Below, piece by piece: positions 35,152 to 45,279 of a stretch of 64,000 nt of DNA. Both the position numbers and the translations under genes were made by a program. The stretch spans positions 4,772-68,771 of the forward strand of contig CAMLLO010000023.1 of the NCBI GenBank assembly GCA_946480915.1, in the 5' to 3' direction. Source of the stretch: an uncultured Sphingobacteriaceae bacterium (lineage in GTDB: Bacteria; Bacteroidota; Bacteroidia; Sphingobacteriales; Sphingobacteriaceae). Position 1 is the first letter of the stretch, and the number at the start of each line of letters is the position of its first letter. Below the pieces are notes generated by a model. It was not told the DNA's origin, ran no database searches, and saw only the letters and a program-made list of their open reading frames with translations.

Positions 35152-37500
35152 TTAACAAACATTGGCCAGTTCAGATGCTTTCTTTAACGCTTTTAACAGA
35201 TCTTCTAAATTTATCGGCTTTGATAAATAATCGTCCATTCCAGCATTGAAACATTTCTCTCTATCTTCCGATAGTGCATTGGCTGTTAAAGCAATAATAA
35301 CGGGTTGATTGTGATGACTTTTTCTAATTATTTGCGTTGTTTCAAGTCCGTCGAGTTCGGGCATTTGCATGTCCATTAAGATGACATCATAGTTCCGTTC
35401 AGCTAACCGATCAAGCGCTTCTCTGCCGTGATTTGCCAGGTCGGGACTATAGCCAAGCTTACCTAGTATCTTTAATATTAATTTTTGATTGATAAGATTG
35501 TCCTCCGCTATTAATATTTCCAGAGGATGATTGACTGCAAAATCTTCCGAAAGTACCTTAGTCGAAGGTTGTTCAGATTTTAAGGGCTCCTTTATTTGCT
35601 TCAATTCTGATTGAATGACTTTAATTAATTGCTGTTGTTTAACAGGCTTGGTCAGAATGGACGAAAATAGTTCAGAATACTTCTTCTTGGTTTCGTCCCC
35701 AATCGAACTTAATAAGATGATTGGAATATCTGGCGCCAATTCTTTTATCCGTCTGCTTAAATCTACTCCGCTCATTTCCGGCATTTGCATATCGGTGATT
35801 ACCAGATCGAAATTTTTGTTATAGTTGAGGATAAATAATGCCTCTTGTCCCGAAAGGGCTGTTAGTACAGATAGTCCCCAGTTTTCTAACTGAGTTTTTA
35901 ATATAGTGAGATTTGTTTTATTGTCATCAATAATCAGAATTTGCTTCCCTTCACAGCCTACAAGATTGCGATTGGCATATATTCTTGACGATTGCGTGCC
36001 TGCCAGACATTTAACCGTAAAGCTAAAAGAAGAGCCTTGTCCTTCTGTGCTTTCCACAGAAATCTGGCCACCCATTAAATCAACCAGTCGTTCGCTTATT
36101 ACTAGCCCCAAACCAGTGCCTCCGTATTTGCGGGTAGTAGATGAGTCGACTTGCGAAAATGCTTTAAATAATCTGGATAGTTTATCAGGAGCTATCCCGA
36201 TACCCGTATCTTTCACCTGAAAGCCAATGGTTAACAGCCCACCTTCATTTATCTCCACCAGCTTCACATCTATAAAAATCTCCCCTTCATCAGTGAATTT
36301 TGTTGCGTTTGCTACAAGGTTTATTAAGATCTGGCGCAACCTCAACCCATCGGCTATAATTTGTGCAGGTATTTGAGGGTCTATCTGATAAATTAAATCG
36401 AGTCCTTTCTCGGAAGCTTTCACGGAGAATAGATCCATAATATCCTCCACACAAGTTCGCAATTCAAAGTCATGAGGGTCAAGTTCAAGGCTTCCTGACT
36501 CAATTTTTGAAAAGTCAAGAATATCGTTAATAACCGTTAGCAGATTTTCGCCACTGGTATGAATTACTTCCAAATACTCTTGCTGCTCTTTGCTAAGGAT
36601 TGTTTCTGACAATAAGGCTGTCATACCGAGCACGCCATTCATCGGAGTTCTTATTTCGTGACTCATCGTTGCCAAAAACGCACTTTTAGCTTGATTCGCC
36701 TGGTCGGCTTCTTCTCTGGCCTGGCGTTCCTGTTCTTTTTGAGCAATTAAGGCCGTATTGATCTGAACCAGCTCAATTTGCTGTGCTTCAAGTTCCTCAG
36801 CCTGCAACTGTGTAGTTTCGTACAGATCCTGAAGTTTAATGTTGGCACGGTTTGTTCGTTCTTCAATTAATTTCTGATGTCCGAACGTCCGCTTGATATA
36901 CCGAAACAGGATATACACCAGAAAAAGGATAATTGACAGGGCAAACCCAAGAAATACCAAGGTATTCCGGGCGTTTTTTTTACTGTCAAATCGCCTCTGT
37001 GCTAATAATCTTCCTTCAATTTTCTTAAGGTTTTCAATACTGTTTTCCACCTTCACCATCGTACTGTCGGCATTAATTTCGTTTTTTGCTTCTTCCAGAC
37101 CACCTCCATTATAGGCCCAAAGAATCTTACTTAATGCAAAAAGCTTTTGTGAAGCGTAAATTCTTATCGAATCCACACGTTTTAATTGCCTTCCCTCATG
37201 TATAACAAGCGACCTAAGCCTGTCTATCGAAGGCATGATCTTACTAAGTGATTCGTTATACAGATCAAGGTATTTAGTGTTTCCTGTTGTTATATAGGCT
37301 CTGCTGCTACTTTCGGCCAGGCTGATATTAATCAGCACCACATTCGAAAATTTGATAATTTCCTGTGTCTGATCAACAGAAATATTATCCTTTTCCATTT
37401 CGGTTATACGGATGTAGGAAATAATTCCAACAGAGAAAACAAATCCCAATGTAATCGCAAAGCCTGCTAAAACTTGTTGTTGGAAAGTGAATTTTTTCAT
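35152..37500 (-). CDS. Hybrid sensor histidine kinase with CHASE3-like sensor and two receiver domains
   Basis: 782 residues. Transmembrane segments at ~9-31 and ~180-201 flank a periplasmic CHASE3-like domain (AYITTGNTKYLDLYNES). A coiled coil (~205-270) leads to HisKA with phospho-acceptor His281 (TMSHEIRTPMNG), then HATPase_c (NLVANATKFTDEGE, KYGGTGLGLVISERL). Two receivers follow: the first with Asp in VITDMQMPEMSG, the second with Asp in ILMDMQMPELDG and Lys in DDYLSKPI. There is no Hpt or DNA-binding output, so it needs a partner. It is ~25 kb from the receiver-bearing GH130; a link is speculative. Confidence 0.93.
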   Translation of the reverse strand: MKKFTFQQQVLAGFAITLGFVFSVGIISYIRITEMEKDNISVDQTQEIIKFSNVVLINISLAESSSRAYITTGNTKYLDLYNESLSKIMPSIDRLRSLVIHEGRQLKRVDSIRIYASQKLFALSKILWAYNGGGLEEAKNEINADSTMVKVENSIENLKKIEGRLLAQRRFDSKKNARNTLVFLGFALSIILFLVYILFRYIKRTFGHQKLIEERTNRANIKLQDLYETTQLQAEELEAQQIELVQINTALIAQKEQERQAREEADQANQAKSAFLATMSHEIRTPMNGVLGMTALLSETILSKEQQEYLEVIHTSGENLLTVINDILDFSKIESGSLELDPHDFELRTCVEDIMDLFSVKASEKGLDLIYQIDPQIPAQIIADGLRLRQILINLVANATKFTDEGEIFIDVKLVEINEGGLLTIGFQVKDTGIGIAPDKLSRLFKAFSQVDSSTTRKYGGTGLGLVISERLVDLMGGQISVESTEGQGSSFSFTVKCLAGTQSSRIYANRNLVGCEGKQILIIDDNKTNLTILKTQLENWGLSVLTALSGQEALFILNYNKNFDLVITDMQMPEMSGVDLSRRIKELAPDIPIILLSSIGDETKKKYSELFSSILTKPVKQQQLIKVIQSELKQIKEPLKSEQPSTKVLSEDFAVNHPLEILIAEDNLINQKLILKILGKLGYSPDLANHGREALDRLAERNYDVILMDMQMPELDGLETTQIIRKSHHNQPVIIALTANALSEDREKCFNAGMDDYLSKPINLEDLLKALKKASELANVC

Positions 37501-37931
37501 AAAATTTAATACGTGAGAAATTGATAAGGATAGTTTGATCTTAAATAGTACTTCGTATCTGATAAAAAAAAAGCGTTAATTTTATGCGGCAAGTTTACAA
37601 AGTCCATTCCTCACTTGTTGTACATCAGCTATTATGTTATTGTTAAGTTTTCAATTTTGAAAAATGCTAAAAGCTGAGTGGTTGAAATATGCAAAATTCA
37701 CTGTAAAAAGAGAGTTTCTGACCAAAAGCTTTTCCTCTAACTGTCAAAAACATCAGAATACTTTACCTAAAAATAATATAATAGAAACACGCTGTTGATC
37801 TGAAATAAGCACCTTTGAGAACAGTGTTTAACATTTATCCCACGATTCGAAGCCATCATGAGCATGTTCCATCCAAATAATGTACCTGATTATAGCTCCA
37901 TCTCCATTATCAAAAAGCTTAATATAATTTG
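37501..37931. other. Divergent intergenic region (431 bases)
   Basis: Separates the histidine kinase (minus) from the glycosyltransferase (plus) and must carry both promoters. A TTTG with 19 bases before a TA-rich box is present on the kinase side (near 37600) but the -7 match is poor. A possible 24-codon upstream ORF lies at its right end. No repeat or RNA structure was seen. Confidence 0.45.
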
Positions 37932-37932
37932 A
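37858..37932 (+). CDS. Possible 24-codon upstream ORF coupled to the glycosyltransferase gene
   Basis: ATG at 37858 to TGA at 37930-37932; the stop overlaps the next start by one base (TGATG), the arrangement used for translational coupling. The peptide (MSMFHPNNVPDYSSISIIKK plus four residues) has no known match. It could equally be chance in AT-rich sequence. Confidence 0.2.
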   Translation: MSMFHPNNVPDYSSISIIKKLNII

Positions 37933-38927
37933 TGAAAATACTCTATGCAATTCAGGGTACCGGTAACGGTCACCTAAGTCGGGCCATGGACATTATTCCT
38001 TGTTTGCAAAAACACGGGGAAGTAGACATATTGGTAAGTGGTATCCAGGGAGATCTCAATCTCTCTTTTCCCATAACCTATCAGTACAGGGGATTAAGCT
38101 TTATTTTTGGTAAATCCGGGGGTGTTAATCTTTGGAAAACCTTCGCAAAAACAAATCTCAGGCGATTTTTTAAGAATTTAAATGACTTACCTTTAGATCG
38201 CTATAACCTGATTATAAATGATTTTGAGCCAGTATCCGCCTGGGCTTGCTACTTTAAAACTAAGGGTTGTGTCGGCTTAAGTCATCAGGCAGCAGTACTG
38301 ACCGAAGGTTATGCTTCGCCAGACAGTTCAGATAGAATGGGTAAGCTCATTCTGGAGCATTATGCTCCAGTGAATAGCAAATATGGCTTTCACTTTTCAG
38401 CAGATGGCGAAAATATATTCACACCTGTGATTCGCCAGCAGGTTAGGGAACACACGATATCAGACGAGGGGCACTATACTGTTTATCTGCCTTCCTATGA
38501 TGATAAACGATTAATTAAGCAACTATCAGAATATAAAAATATCCGTTGGCAGGTTTTTTCTAAACACAATAAGAAGAAATACGAATCCCGAAATATAACC
38601 ATATATCCCATAGATAATAAGCGCTTTACGGCGAGCATGGCTTCATCTAGCGGGGTATTGTGTGGCGCTGGTTTTGAAACTCCCGCCGAAGCTTTGTTTT
38701 TAGGAAAAAAACTTCTCGTGATCCCCATGAAAAATCAATATGAACAACATCTGAATGCTGCTGCTTTAAAATCAATGGGTGTTCCTGTCGTTAAAAACCT
38801 TAAGCCGAAAAATGCAGAAGTGATAGGAGAGTGGCTAGAGAGTGGCAAGGTGGTTCCGGTAGACTATCCCGATCAAACACAGCAAATTATCGACCATATT
38901 GTAGCTAACCATGCAACATTATTCTAG
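37932..38927 (+). CDS. GT-B glycosyltransferase (MurG/GT28-like)
   Basis: 331 residues from the ATG at 37932 (a TTG one codon earlier also reads in frame). N-terminal ILYAIQGTGNGHLSRAMDII resembles the glycine-rich acceptor loop of MurG/UDP-glycosyltransferases; C-terminal CGAGFETPAEALFLGKKLLV is the nucleotide-sugar binding turn of GT28. No clear transmembrane helix. Members in Bacteroidota are generally annotated only as glycosyltransferase family proteins. Its stop is 2 bases from the stop of the convergent LpxH-like gene. Confidence 0.82.
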   Translation: MKILYAIQGTGNGHLSRAMDIIPCLQKHGEVDILVSGIQGDLNLSFPITYQYRGLSFIFGKSGGVNLWKTFAKTNLRRFFKNLNDLPLDRYNLIINDFEPVSAWACYFKTKGCVGLSHQAAVLTEGYASPDSSDRMGKLILEHYAPVNSKYGFHFSADGENIFTPVIRQQVREHTISDEGHYTVYLPSYDDKRLIKQLSEYKNIRWQVFSKHNKKKYESRNITIYPIDNKRFTASMASSSGVLCGAGFETPAEALFLGKKLLVIPMKNQYEQHLNAAALKSMGVPVVKNLKPKNAEVIGEWLESGKVVPVDYPDQTQQIIDHIVANHATLF

Positions 38928-38929
38928 CT

Positions 38930-39772
38930 TCAGCCGTCATTTTTTATACTCTCTAACAATGTTTTAATATTGAGCATATCATTCAGGTCTTGAGAATCGA
39001 TAATATCCGTAAAGTCTGGTTCCGCATCAAGTTCCGGTTCATACTTATAAATCGTCCATTCGCCATTGTGATACTCCAAAGAAGTGAGGTTCTCTACCCA
39101 ATCTCCCGAATTAAGGTAAAGCACAGATCCTTTTTCCGTATCGATTTTCCTGATTTCCGGTTGATGGATGTGCCCGCAAATCACAAAGCTGTATCCATTT
39201 TCTATTGCTAGCTCTGCAGCGATGGTTTCGAAATCATTGATAAATCTAACCGCATCTTTAAAATGAGCCTTTATCCGTTTTGAAAAACTCATTTTTTCAC
39301 GTCCTATTAACGACAGACACCAGTTAACGAAACTATTAATCAGAATCAAGCTGTCATAGCCTACTGCTCCCAGTTTTGCCAGCCACTTTGAATTCTGCAT
39401 GGTCACATCAAATACATCGCCATGAAACAGCCATGCTTTTTCTCCCTCCAGATTTAATACAAGCTTATTTATTAATTTAAAACTTCCAACTTCCAGATCT
39501 GCAAATTTTCTAAGCATTTCATCGTGGTTGCCGGTAAGATAGTAAACAGGTATGTTCTCGGTAACGAACTTCATTATTCGTCTCACCACCTTCATGTGAC
39601 TTTCCGGCCAGTAAGATTTGCTAAACTGCCATATATCTATTATATCACCGTTTAATACGATTGCTTTTGGATTTATACTCTTTAGATAAGTAAGTAATTC
39701 CTTGGCATGGCAGCCATAGGTTCCAAGATGTACATCAGATATGACCACCAGGTCAACATTGCGTTTCGGCAT
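38930..39772 (-). CDS. UDP-2,3-diacylglucosamine diphosphatase-like metallophosphatase (LpxH-like)
   Basis: 280 residues from the ATG at 39772 (a TTG two codons earlier is possible). Calcineurin-like phosphoesterase motifs are complete: VISDVHLGT, VLNGDIIDIW, LTGNHDEM, LFHGDVFD and VICGHIHQPEI. This set and the length fit the LpxH-like family that cleaves UDP-2,3-diacylglucosamine in lipid A synthesis, but a housekeeping LpxH may be elsewhere and this one could act on another substrate. The convergent neighbour is a glycosyltransferase, suggesting envelope glycolipid work. Confidence 0.85.
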   Translation of the reverse strand: MPKRNVDLVVISDVHLGTYGCHAKELLTYLKSINPKAIVLNGDIIDIWQFSKSYWPESHMKVVRRIMKFVTENIPVYYLTGNHDEMLRKFADLEVGSFKLINKLVLNLEGEKAWLFHGDVFDVTMQNSKWLAKLGAVGYDSLILINSFVNWCLSLIGREKMSFSKRIKAHFKDAVRFINDFETIAAELAIENGYSFVICGHIHQPEIRKIDTEKGSVLYLNSGDWVENLTSLEYHNGEWTIYKYEPELDAEPDFTDIIDSQDLNDMLNIKTLLESIKNDG

Positions 39773-39889
39773 ATACAAATTACGGCGACCTAAATTAGCT
39801 CACTGTAAATTTAATGTGATCTAATTGTGCTGACATTATCAAAAAACAAACGACTATCAGGAATGACTATTCTCTAAAGGCGATCAAGC

Positions 39890-41275
39890 CTATAGCTCAT
39901 AGCTAATACCCTTTTCGGGGATAACGGCCCTATATCCTTCAGCATTCAGTTCGGTAGCCATTGCAGTCATACTCTCCAGCTCACCATGCACCAAAAATAC
40001 CTGCTTCAGTTTAATTTTATCCTGATGTTTCACCAGATCGATCAAATCATCATGATCGCCATGTCCGCTCAGTAGATCTGTTTTCTTGATAGTTGCATAC
40101 ACCGCCAGTTCACGGTCGCGAATGTGTACATACGGATCTCCTCTCAATAAACGATGACCCAAAGTGCCCTTTGCGCTATACCCGATAAAAAGAATCGTAC
40201 AGTAATAGTTGGATATGTTATAATATAAATGGTCTTGAATTCGGCCACCCTCAAGCATTCCCGCAGAAGAAACGATGATGCAAGGCTCCAGGTAATTTGA
40301 AAGCTCACGGCTTTCTTTCATATCCTGAACATAGAAAAGGTTTTCAAACTCAAATCCATCGCCCATCTTCTGATAAAATTCCTGCGCATCCTCACTTAAG
40401 TGATTTATGTATTTCCGGTAAATCTCGGTCGCGTAATTTGCCAGCGGACTATCTACAAAGATCTTAACCCGCGGAAGCAATCCTTTTGTGAAAATTTTAT
40501 TTAAACTATAAACAAGCGCCTGGGTGCGCCCGATACTAAAAGCCGGGATAATTAAACGTCCCGGAGTTTTTATACATGCATTTTCAATCTCCTCAACCAG
40601 CACATCCTCGATAGTACTGTCTTTAGAATGAAATCGGCCGCCGTACGTTGATTCACACACTAAAAAATCCAAAGCAGGTAATTCCTGCGGATCTACAAGC
40701 ACCGGATAATTTTTTCGTCCGATATCGCCGGTGAACCCAATCTTGCGCTGCACGCCATGTTCAGTAGCTGTGATCACAACCGAAGCAGCGCCAAGTAAAT
40801 GACCTGCTGGTATTAACTCTACCTCAATATCGCCGCTCAGTCTGAATGGCTTATTAAAGCTCAACGTTACAAATCGCTCCGCCGCCTCCATAACATGTTT
40901 TTGAAAAAATAAGGGTCTGGGCCCCGAAGAATGCTTTTTTCCTCTTCTATGGGTCTTACTTTTCTTCTCAAAAATACTAACAGAATCAAGCAGTAACAGC
41001 TCGGCTAAATCCGCAGTAGGAGAGGTACACACAACTTGTCCTTCAAATCCGGCTCTGATTAGTGTGGGCAGGTTTCCCGAATGGTCGATGTGCGCATGCG
41101 TTAACAGCACAACGTCAATGTCACCCGGATTAAACGGAAAAAACTCATTCTCCTCTAACCGGGTATCCCGTTCATAATCCAAACCACAATCGATCAGGAT
41201 TTTATAGTTATTTATTTCCAAAAGATGCATGCTTCCAGTTACCTGTTGTGCAGCACCCCAAATAGTTAGTTTCAT
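39890..41275 (-). CDS. MBL-fold beta-CASP ribonuclease (RNA-processing exonuclease family)
   Basis: 461 residues. Metallo-beta-lactamase metal motif LLTHAHIDHSGN, further ligands in PAGHLLGAAS and GFTGDIG, then beta-CASP signatures with CESTYGGRFH and IPAFSIGRTQALVY, and the C-terminal SGHGDHDDLI and VFLVHGE. This is the CPSF73-like bacterial family, thought to process RNA. Cytosolic, monocistronic by spacing (133 bases to the next minus-strand gene). Confidence 0.92.
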   Translation of the reverse strand: MKLTIWGAAQQVTGSMHLLEINNYKILIDCGLDYERDTRLEENEFFPFNPGDIDVVLLTHAHIDHSGNLPTLIRAGFEGQVVCTSPTADLAELLLLDSVSIFEKKSKTHRRGKKHSSGPRPLFFQKHVMEAAERFVTLSFNKPFRLSGDIEVELIPAGHLLGAASVVITATEHGVQRKIGFTGDIGRKNYPVLVDPQELPALDFLVCESTYGGRFHSKDSTIEDVLVEEIENACIKTPGRLIIPAFSIGRTQALVYSLNKIFTKGLLPRVKIFVDSPLANYATEIYRKYINHLSEDAQEFYQKMGDGFEFENLFYVQDMKESRELSNYLEPCIIVSSAGMLEGGRIQDHLYYNISNYYCTILFIGYSAKGTLGHRLLRGDPYVHIRDRELAVYATIKKTDLLSGHGDHDDLIDLVKHQDKIKLKQVFLVHGELESMTAMATELNAEGYRAVIPEKGISYEL

Positions 41276-41408
41276 CAGAAATAGATGTGAGAAATTAGAT
41301 ATGAGAGATGAGACAATGCAAATCGCAAACTCTGTTATTTGTTAAGCTAAAATTCATGTTACGAAGTCGTTCCGTTTTTAATTTTGACTTTTTAATTTTG
41401 ACTTAACA

Positions 41409-43232
41409 TTACGCTTCAAACTGTAACTGGCTCAAATACCTGTACAAACCTTCCTCGTTTTTTAAAAGCTCTTCGTGTGTTCCGCTCTCCAGTACAACAC
41501 CTTTTTCCAGAACAACAATTTTATCTGCTTCACGAATAGTAGAAAGCCTGTGGGCAATGATGATCGATGTTCGGTTCTTCATCAAAATCTCAAGCGCCTC
41601 CTGAACCAAACGTTCAGATTCCGAATCGAGCGATGAAGTTGCCTCATCAAGAATTAAGATCGCCGGGTCTTTTAGTAATGCTCTGGCTATCGCGATACGC
41701 TGGCGTTGACCACCTGATAATTTAATTCCCCGCTCACCAACCATTGTATTATATTGTTCTGGTAAGCTTGTTATAAAGCTGTGTGCGTTTGCTTTTTCCG
41801 CTGCCGCGATGATCTCTTCATCACTTGCACCAATTTTACCGTACGCTATGTTTTCTTTTATCGTGCCACCAAATAAAATCACATCCTGTGGAACGATCGC
41901 TACCTGATTCCTGATATCAGTTATCGCGAAACTATCAGCAGACATACCATCAAAAAGTAATTCGCCTTGCTGTGCTTTATAAAAACGAAGAATTAAAGCG
42001 GCTATTGTAGATTTTCCAGCTCCACTGGGGCCAACGATAGCCACTTTTTCACCCGCTTTTGCTTCGAAAGATAGTCCCTTTAATACTGTAATCTCCTTTC
42101 GGGACGGATATGCAAAAACCACATCTTTAAATTCTAAACTTCCGCTGATAACTTTTTTGGTATCATTCTCGGTAGCAACAATAGAAATAGGCTCGTTCTT
42201 TTCATTTAGTATCTCCATCACTCGTTCACTGGCCCCAATTGCTTTCTGAACGTTCGCATAAAGCTCCGGAAATGTTCCCATTGCAGCTCCAACAAACATA
42301 GCATACAATATATAAGTGGTCATGCTACCCACTAAAAGCTCGTTATGCGAAACCAAAATAGATCCATACCATATTACCCCCACAATGGTACCAAACAAAC
42401 AAAAGATAATAAACGATGCAAATCCACCACGATAAGTGGCGCCTCTAAGGGCTATTTTTACAACTTCCCTTAAACTTAGATTATACCTGTTTGCCTCATA
42501 AGCCTCGTTCACAAAAGCTTTAACATTAGCTATTCCCTGCAATGTCTCTTCCACAACAGTGTTCGACTCTGCCAGTTTATCCTGAGCCTCTCTGGAAACT
42601 TTACGAATAAGCTTTCCAAGGAAAATAGCCACCACTACCAGTACAGGAAGAATAGTTAGATTAAGAAAGGTCAGTTTAACCGAGATGATAAATAAAAACG
42701 CTATCCCACCAATTAAAACAACTATTTGTCTTAACATTTCGGCTAGGGTAGTAGTTAAAGTATCCTGAATTTGCGATAAGTCGGATGATAATCTGCTGTT
42801 TAACTCCCCAACTCTGCGATTGGCAAAGAAATCCATCGGCAGGGTGATTAATTTAAAATACGTATCCCTGCGAATATCTGCGAGCGCCTTTTCGGCAACT
42901 TCTACAAATAATTTTATCCTGAAAAAAGAAACAAATGACTGTAGAAATAGGATAACAAAAGCCACAATTCCAATAAGATTGATACTTGCCGGAATAAATG
43001 CATATTTCTGGTTCCCCTGAGCTGCATCAATCATCGCTCCCAATAGAATAGGAAAGGCGAGCCCGGTTAAGCTTGATAAGAAAAGAAAAATAAGTCCGAT
43101 GATAAACTTCCATTTGTAAGGCTTCAGGTAATTTAATAAGCCCGATATTCTGCGAAGTGATTCCTTGTTTATTTTAGCTTTTGATAGTTCCTGTTCAGGA
43201 GCTGTGCCACTATTAAATCTATTTCTTGCCAT
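41409..43232 (-). CDS. ABC exporter, fused permease and ATPase (MsbA/lipid-type)
   Basis: 607 residues: six transmembrane helices in ~40-335 and a nucleotide-binding domain ~365-605. Visible are Walker A GPSGAGKST, Q-loop VPQDVILFGG, signature LSGGQRQRIAIARALL, Walker B ILILDEATSSLDS and the H-loop IAHRLSTI. Half-transporter that works as a homodimer or heterodimer; the MsbA/multidrug branch exports lipids or hydrophobic drugs. Substrate not deducible. Confidence 0.93.
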   Translation of the reverse strand: MARNRFNSGTAPEQELSKAKINKESLRRISGLLNYLKPYKWKFIIGLIFLFLSSLTGLAFPILLGAMIDAAQGNQKYAFIPASINLIGIVAFVILFLQSFVSFFRIKLFVEVAEKALADIRRDTYFKLITLPMDFFANRRVGELNSRLSSDLSQIQDTLTTTLAEMLRQIVVLIGGIAFLFIISVKLTFLNLTILPVLVVVAIFLGKLIRKVSREAQDKLAESNTVVEETLQGIANVKAFVNEAYEANRYNLSLREVVKIALRGATYRGGFASFIIFCLFGTIVGVIWYGSILVSHNELLVGSMTTYILYAMFVGAAMGTFPELYANVQKAIGASERVMEILNEKNEPISIVATENDTKKVISGSLEFKDVVFAYPSRKEITVLKGLSFEAKAGEKVAIVGPSGAGKSTIAALILRFYKAQQGELLFDGMSADSFAITDIRNQVAIVPQDVILFGGTIKENIAYGKIGASDEEIIAAAEKANAHSFITSLPEQYNTMVGERGIKLSGGQRQRIAIARALLKDPAILILDEATSSLDSESERLVQEALEILMKNRTSIIIAHRLSTIREADKIVVLEKGVVLESGTHEELLKNEEGLYRYLSQLQFEA

Positions 43233-43322
43233 CCAATGTTAAAATAAAAAGCACCTAAAAGGTGCACAAAATTAGTCTTTTTCCTTGCTTAAAAAGCCAC
43301 TGTAAAATCACTTGAGCGTCAA

Positions 43323-44099
43323 TTAACTAAATTCAACCCGAACAATGTCTCCTAAATGTAAACCGAGCAATCCGCTCGCGTTCCCTTTGTTAATTGCTAT
43401 CTCTAAATAATTACTTATTCCAAATAAGCAAAGCTTTTCGCCTTCCGGAACTTCATTATAGTGCCAGCTTAACTGGGAGATAGATTCGTTTTTCCTAAAA
43501 TACAATATAAAGTCCCTGCTTTGTTGAATTTTAGAAAATAGATCCTTAGATATATTAGTGATTACATTCTGGAAAGAATCGATATATATAACGCTCCCTT
43601 TAATTACATTGTGTTCAATAACGGGTTGTAAGTGCACTTTTTCTTCCAGTTCATCAATCGGAACGCCGATCTGTTCCATTTTGCCCCCTGCAGCAAGGTG
43701 GCAGGCAGCTTTGGCAAATATATCCGTTAAGGGAAAGTGCAGGAATTTTAAATCCTGCATAATACTGAGCTCCACAATTTCTGAAGGATGCTCGTCAAAT
43801 ATCAAAGAAAAAACGCCATTGTCGGACCCTACAAAATAGTGCCCCTTATAATTTACTGCAAGATATTTCGTCTTTTCATCAAACACTGAATTTATCCCAA
43901 TTAAATGAACTGTTCCTTTAGGAAAGTAGGGAAATGCATTTTTTAAAACGAAAGCCGCCTGCGGAATGTTAAATGCAGATATGTTATGAGTGATGTCAAT
44001 AATATTCACATTCGGCAATAGGCTCAGAATGCTCCCTTTAAGGGCAGCCTGATAAAAATCTTTGTAACCGAGATCGGTTGTTAAAGTGATTATAGCCAT
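43323..44099 (-). CDS. SAM hydroxide adenosyltransferase (SAM hydrolase, DUF62 family)
   Basis: 258 residues. The family hydrolyses S-adenosylmethionine to adenosine and methionine, and is related to chlorinase/fluorinase enzymes. Markers are the N-terminal ITLTTDLGYKDFYQAALKG and the central HYFVGSDNGVFSLIF (DNG motif), plus C-terminal LFGISNYLEIAINKGNA. Divergent from phoH across ~100 bases; downstream of it the MsbA-like gene follows after ~90 bases. Physiological role poorly known. Confidence 0.9.
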   Translation of the reverse strand: MAIITLTTDLGYKDFYQAALKGSILSLLPNVNIIDITHNISAFNIPQAAFVLKNAFPYFPKGTVHLIGINSVFDEKTKYLAVNYKGHYFVGSDNGVFSLIFDEHPSEIVELSIMQDLKFLHFPLTDIFAKAACHLAAGGKMEQIGVPIDELEEKVHLQPVIEHNVIKGSVIYIDSFQNVITNISKDLFSKIQQSRDFILYFRKNESISQLSWHYNEVPEGEKLCLFGISNYLEIAINKGNASGLLGLHLGDIVRVEFS

Positions 44100-44199
44100 T
44101 AAAATATGAATATTTATTATTAACCTTGCGAGAGGCTTATAACCTGCAAATATTGAATTTTAATTGCATAAAAAATCAGGAAACTAAAAAAACTGGAAC

Positions 44200-45159
44200 T
44201 TGAACGAACTAAAAATAGATCTTGAGAATATTAATCCCGTAACACTCTGGGGATCAAATAATGAGTATTTTGAAGTAATAAAAAGGCAATTCCCGAAAAT
44301 TAAAATTGTAGCTCGCGGAAACGAGGTGAAGGTTTTAGGGGATGAAGCTGAAATAGCAATTTTTACTTCCAGATTTTCGAATATAATTCAGCACATCGAT
44401 AAATATCAAAGTTTAACCACTAACGAACTGGAACGTTTGTTAGATGCTAAGATCACCTTACAAGCCGAAGGCGAACCTGCACAAGCATCTTCGGCAGGCA
44501 GTGAAGCAATCGTTTTTGGGCACAATGGAATTGTTGTTAAAGCCCGTACCGCCAATCAGCGTAAAATGGTTGATAGCATTACTAAAAACGACATTCTCTT
44601 TGCTATCGGTCCAGCCGGAACAGGTAAAACCTACACTGCCGTTGCTCTTGCGGTTAGGGCTCTGAAAAACAAAGAGATAAAACGAATCATATTAACCCGC
44701 CCTGCAGTTGAAGCTGGTGAAAATCTGGGTTTCCTTCCGGGAGATTTGAAAGAGAAAATTGATCCGTACCTGCGCCCACTTTATGACGCGCTCGACGATA
44801 TGATACCTCCCGAAAAACTGAAGGTTTATCTCGAAAATCGTACCATTGAAGTTGCGCCTTTGGCATTTATGCGTGGTAGAACCCTTGACAACTGTTTCGT
44901 GATTTTGGATGAGGCTCAAAATACTACAGATATGCAAATCAAGATGTTCCTTACCAGGATGGGCCCATCTGCTAAATTTATCGTTACAGGAGACGTTACC
45001 CAGATAGATTTGCCTAAAAAGCAACAATCTGGCTTGCAAACTGCGCTCAGAATCTTAACCGATATCAAAGGAATTGATTTTATTTACTTGAACGGTGATG
45101 ACGTAGTTCGTCATAAATTGGTAAAACAGATATTAAAAGCATACGGAGATATACAGTAA
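44200..45159 (+). CDS. phoH: PhoH-like ATPase
   Basis: 319 residues, starting with TTG at 44200; the sequence aligns to the family from this point. Walker A GPAGTGKT at 137-144, Walker B FVILDEAQNTT, and the conserved LTRPAVEAGENLGFLPGDL. Cytosolic P-loop NTPase related to superfamily 1 helicases, linked to RNA metabolism with YbeY and RNases in many bacteria. Next gene is purC, 120 bases away, with separate promoters likely. Confidence 0.93.
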   Translation: MNELKIDLENINPVTLWGSNNEYFEVIKRQFPKIKIVARGNEVKVLGDEAEIAIFTSRFSNIIQHIDKYQSLTTNELERLLDAKITLQAEGEPAQASSAGSEAIVFGHNGIVVKARTANQRKMVDSITKNDILFAIGPAGTGKTYTAVALAVRALKNKEIKRIILTRPAVEAGENLGFLPGDLKEKIDPYLRPLYDALDDMIPPEKLKVYLENRTIEVAPLAFMRGRTLDNCFVILDEAQNTTDMQIKMFLTRMGPSAKFIVTGDVTQIDLPKKQQSGLQTALRILTDIKGIDFIYLNGDDVVRHKLVKQILKAYGDIQ

Positions 45160-45279
45160 AAGAAGATGGCATTTCTTAGAGTGAAGATTGAGTTTTTAGC
45201 AATAAAAAATTAATTTTGCCTATAGAAATTCAATCCATATTCAATTCTTTAATTCGTTCCATATTCATTCAGTTCATTC

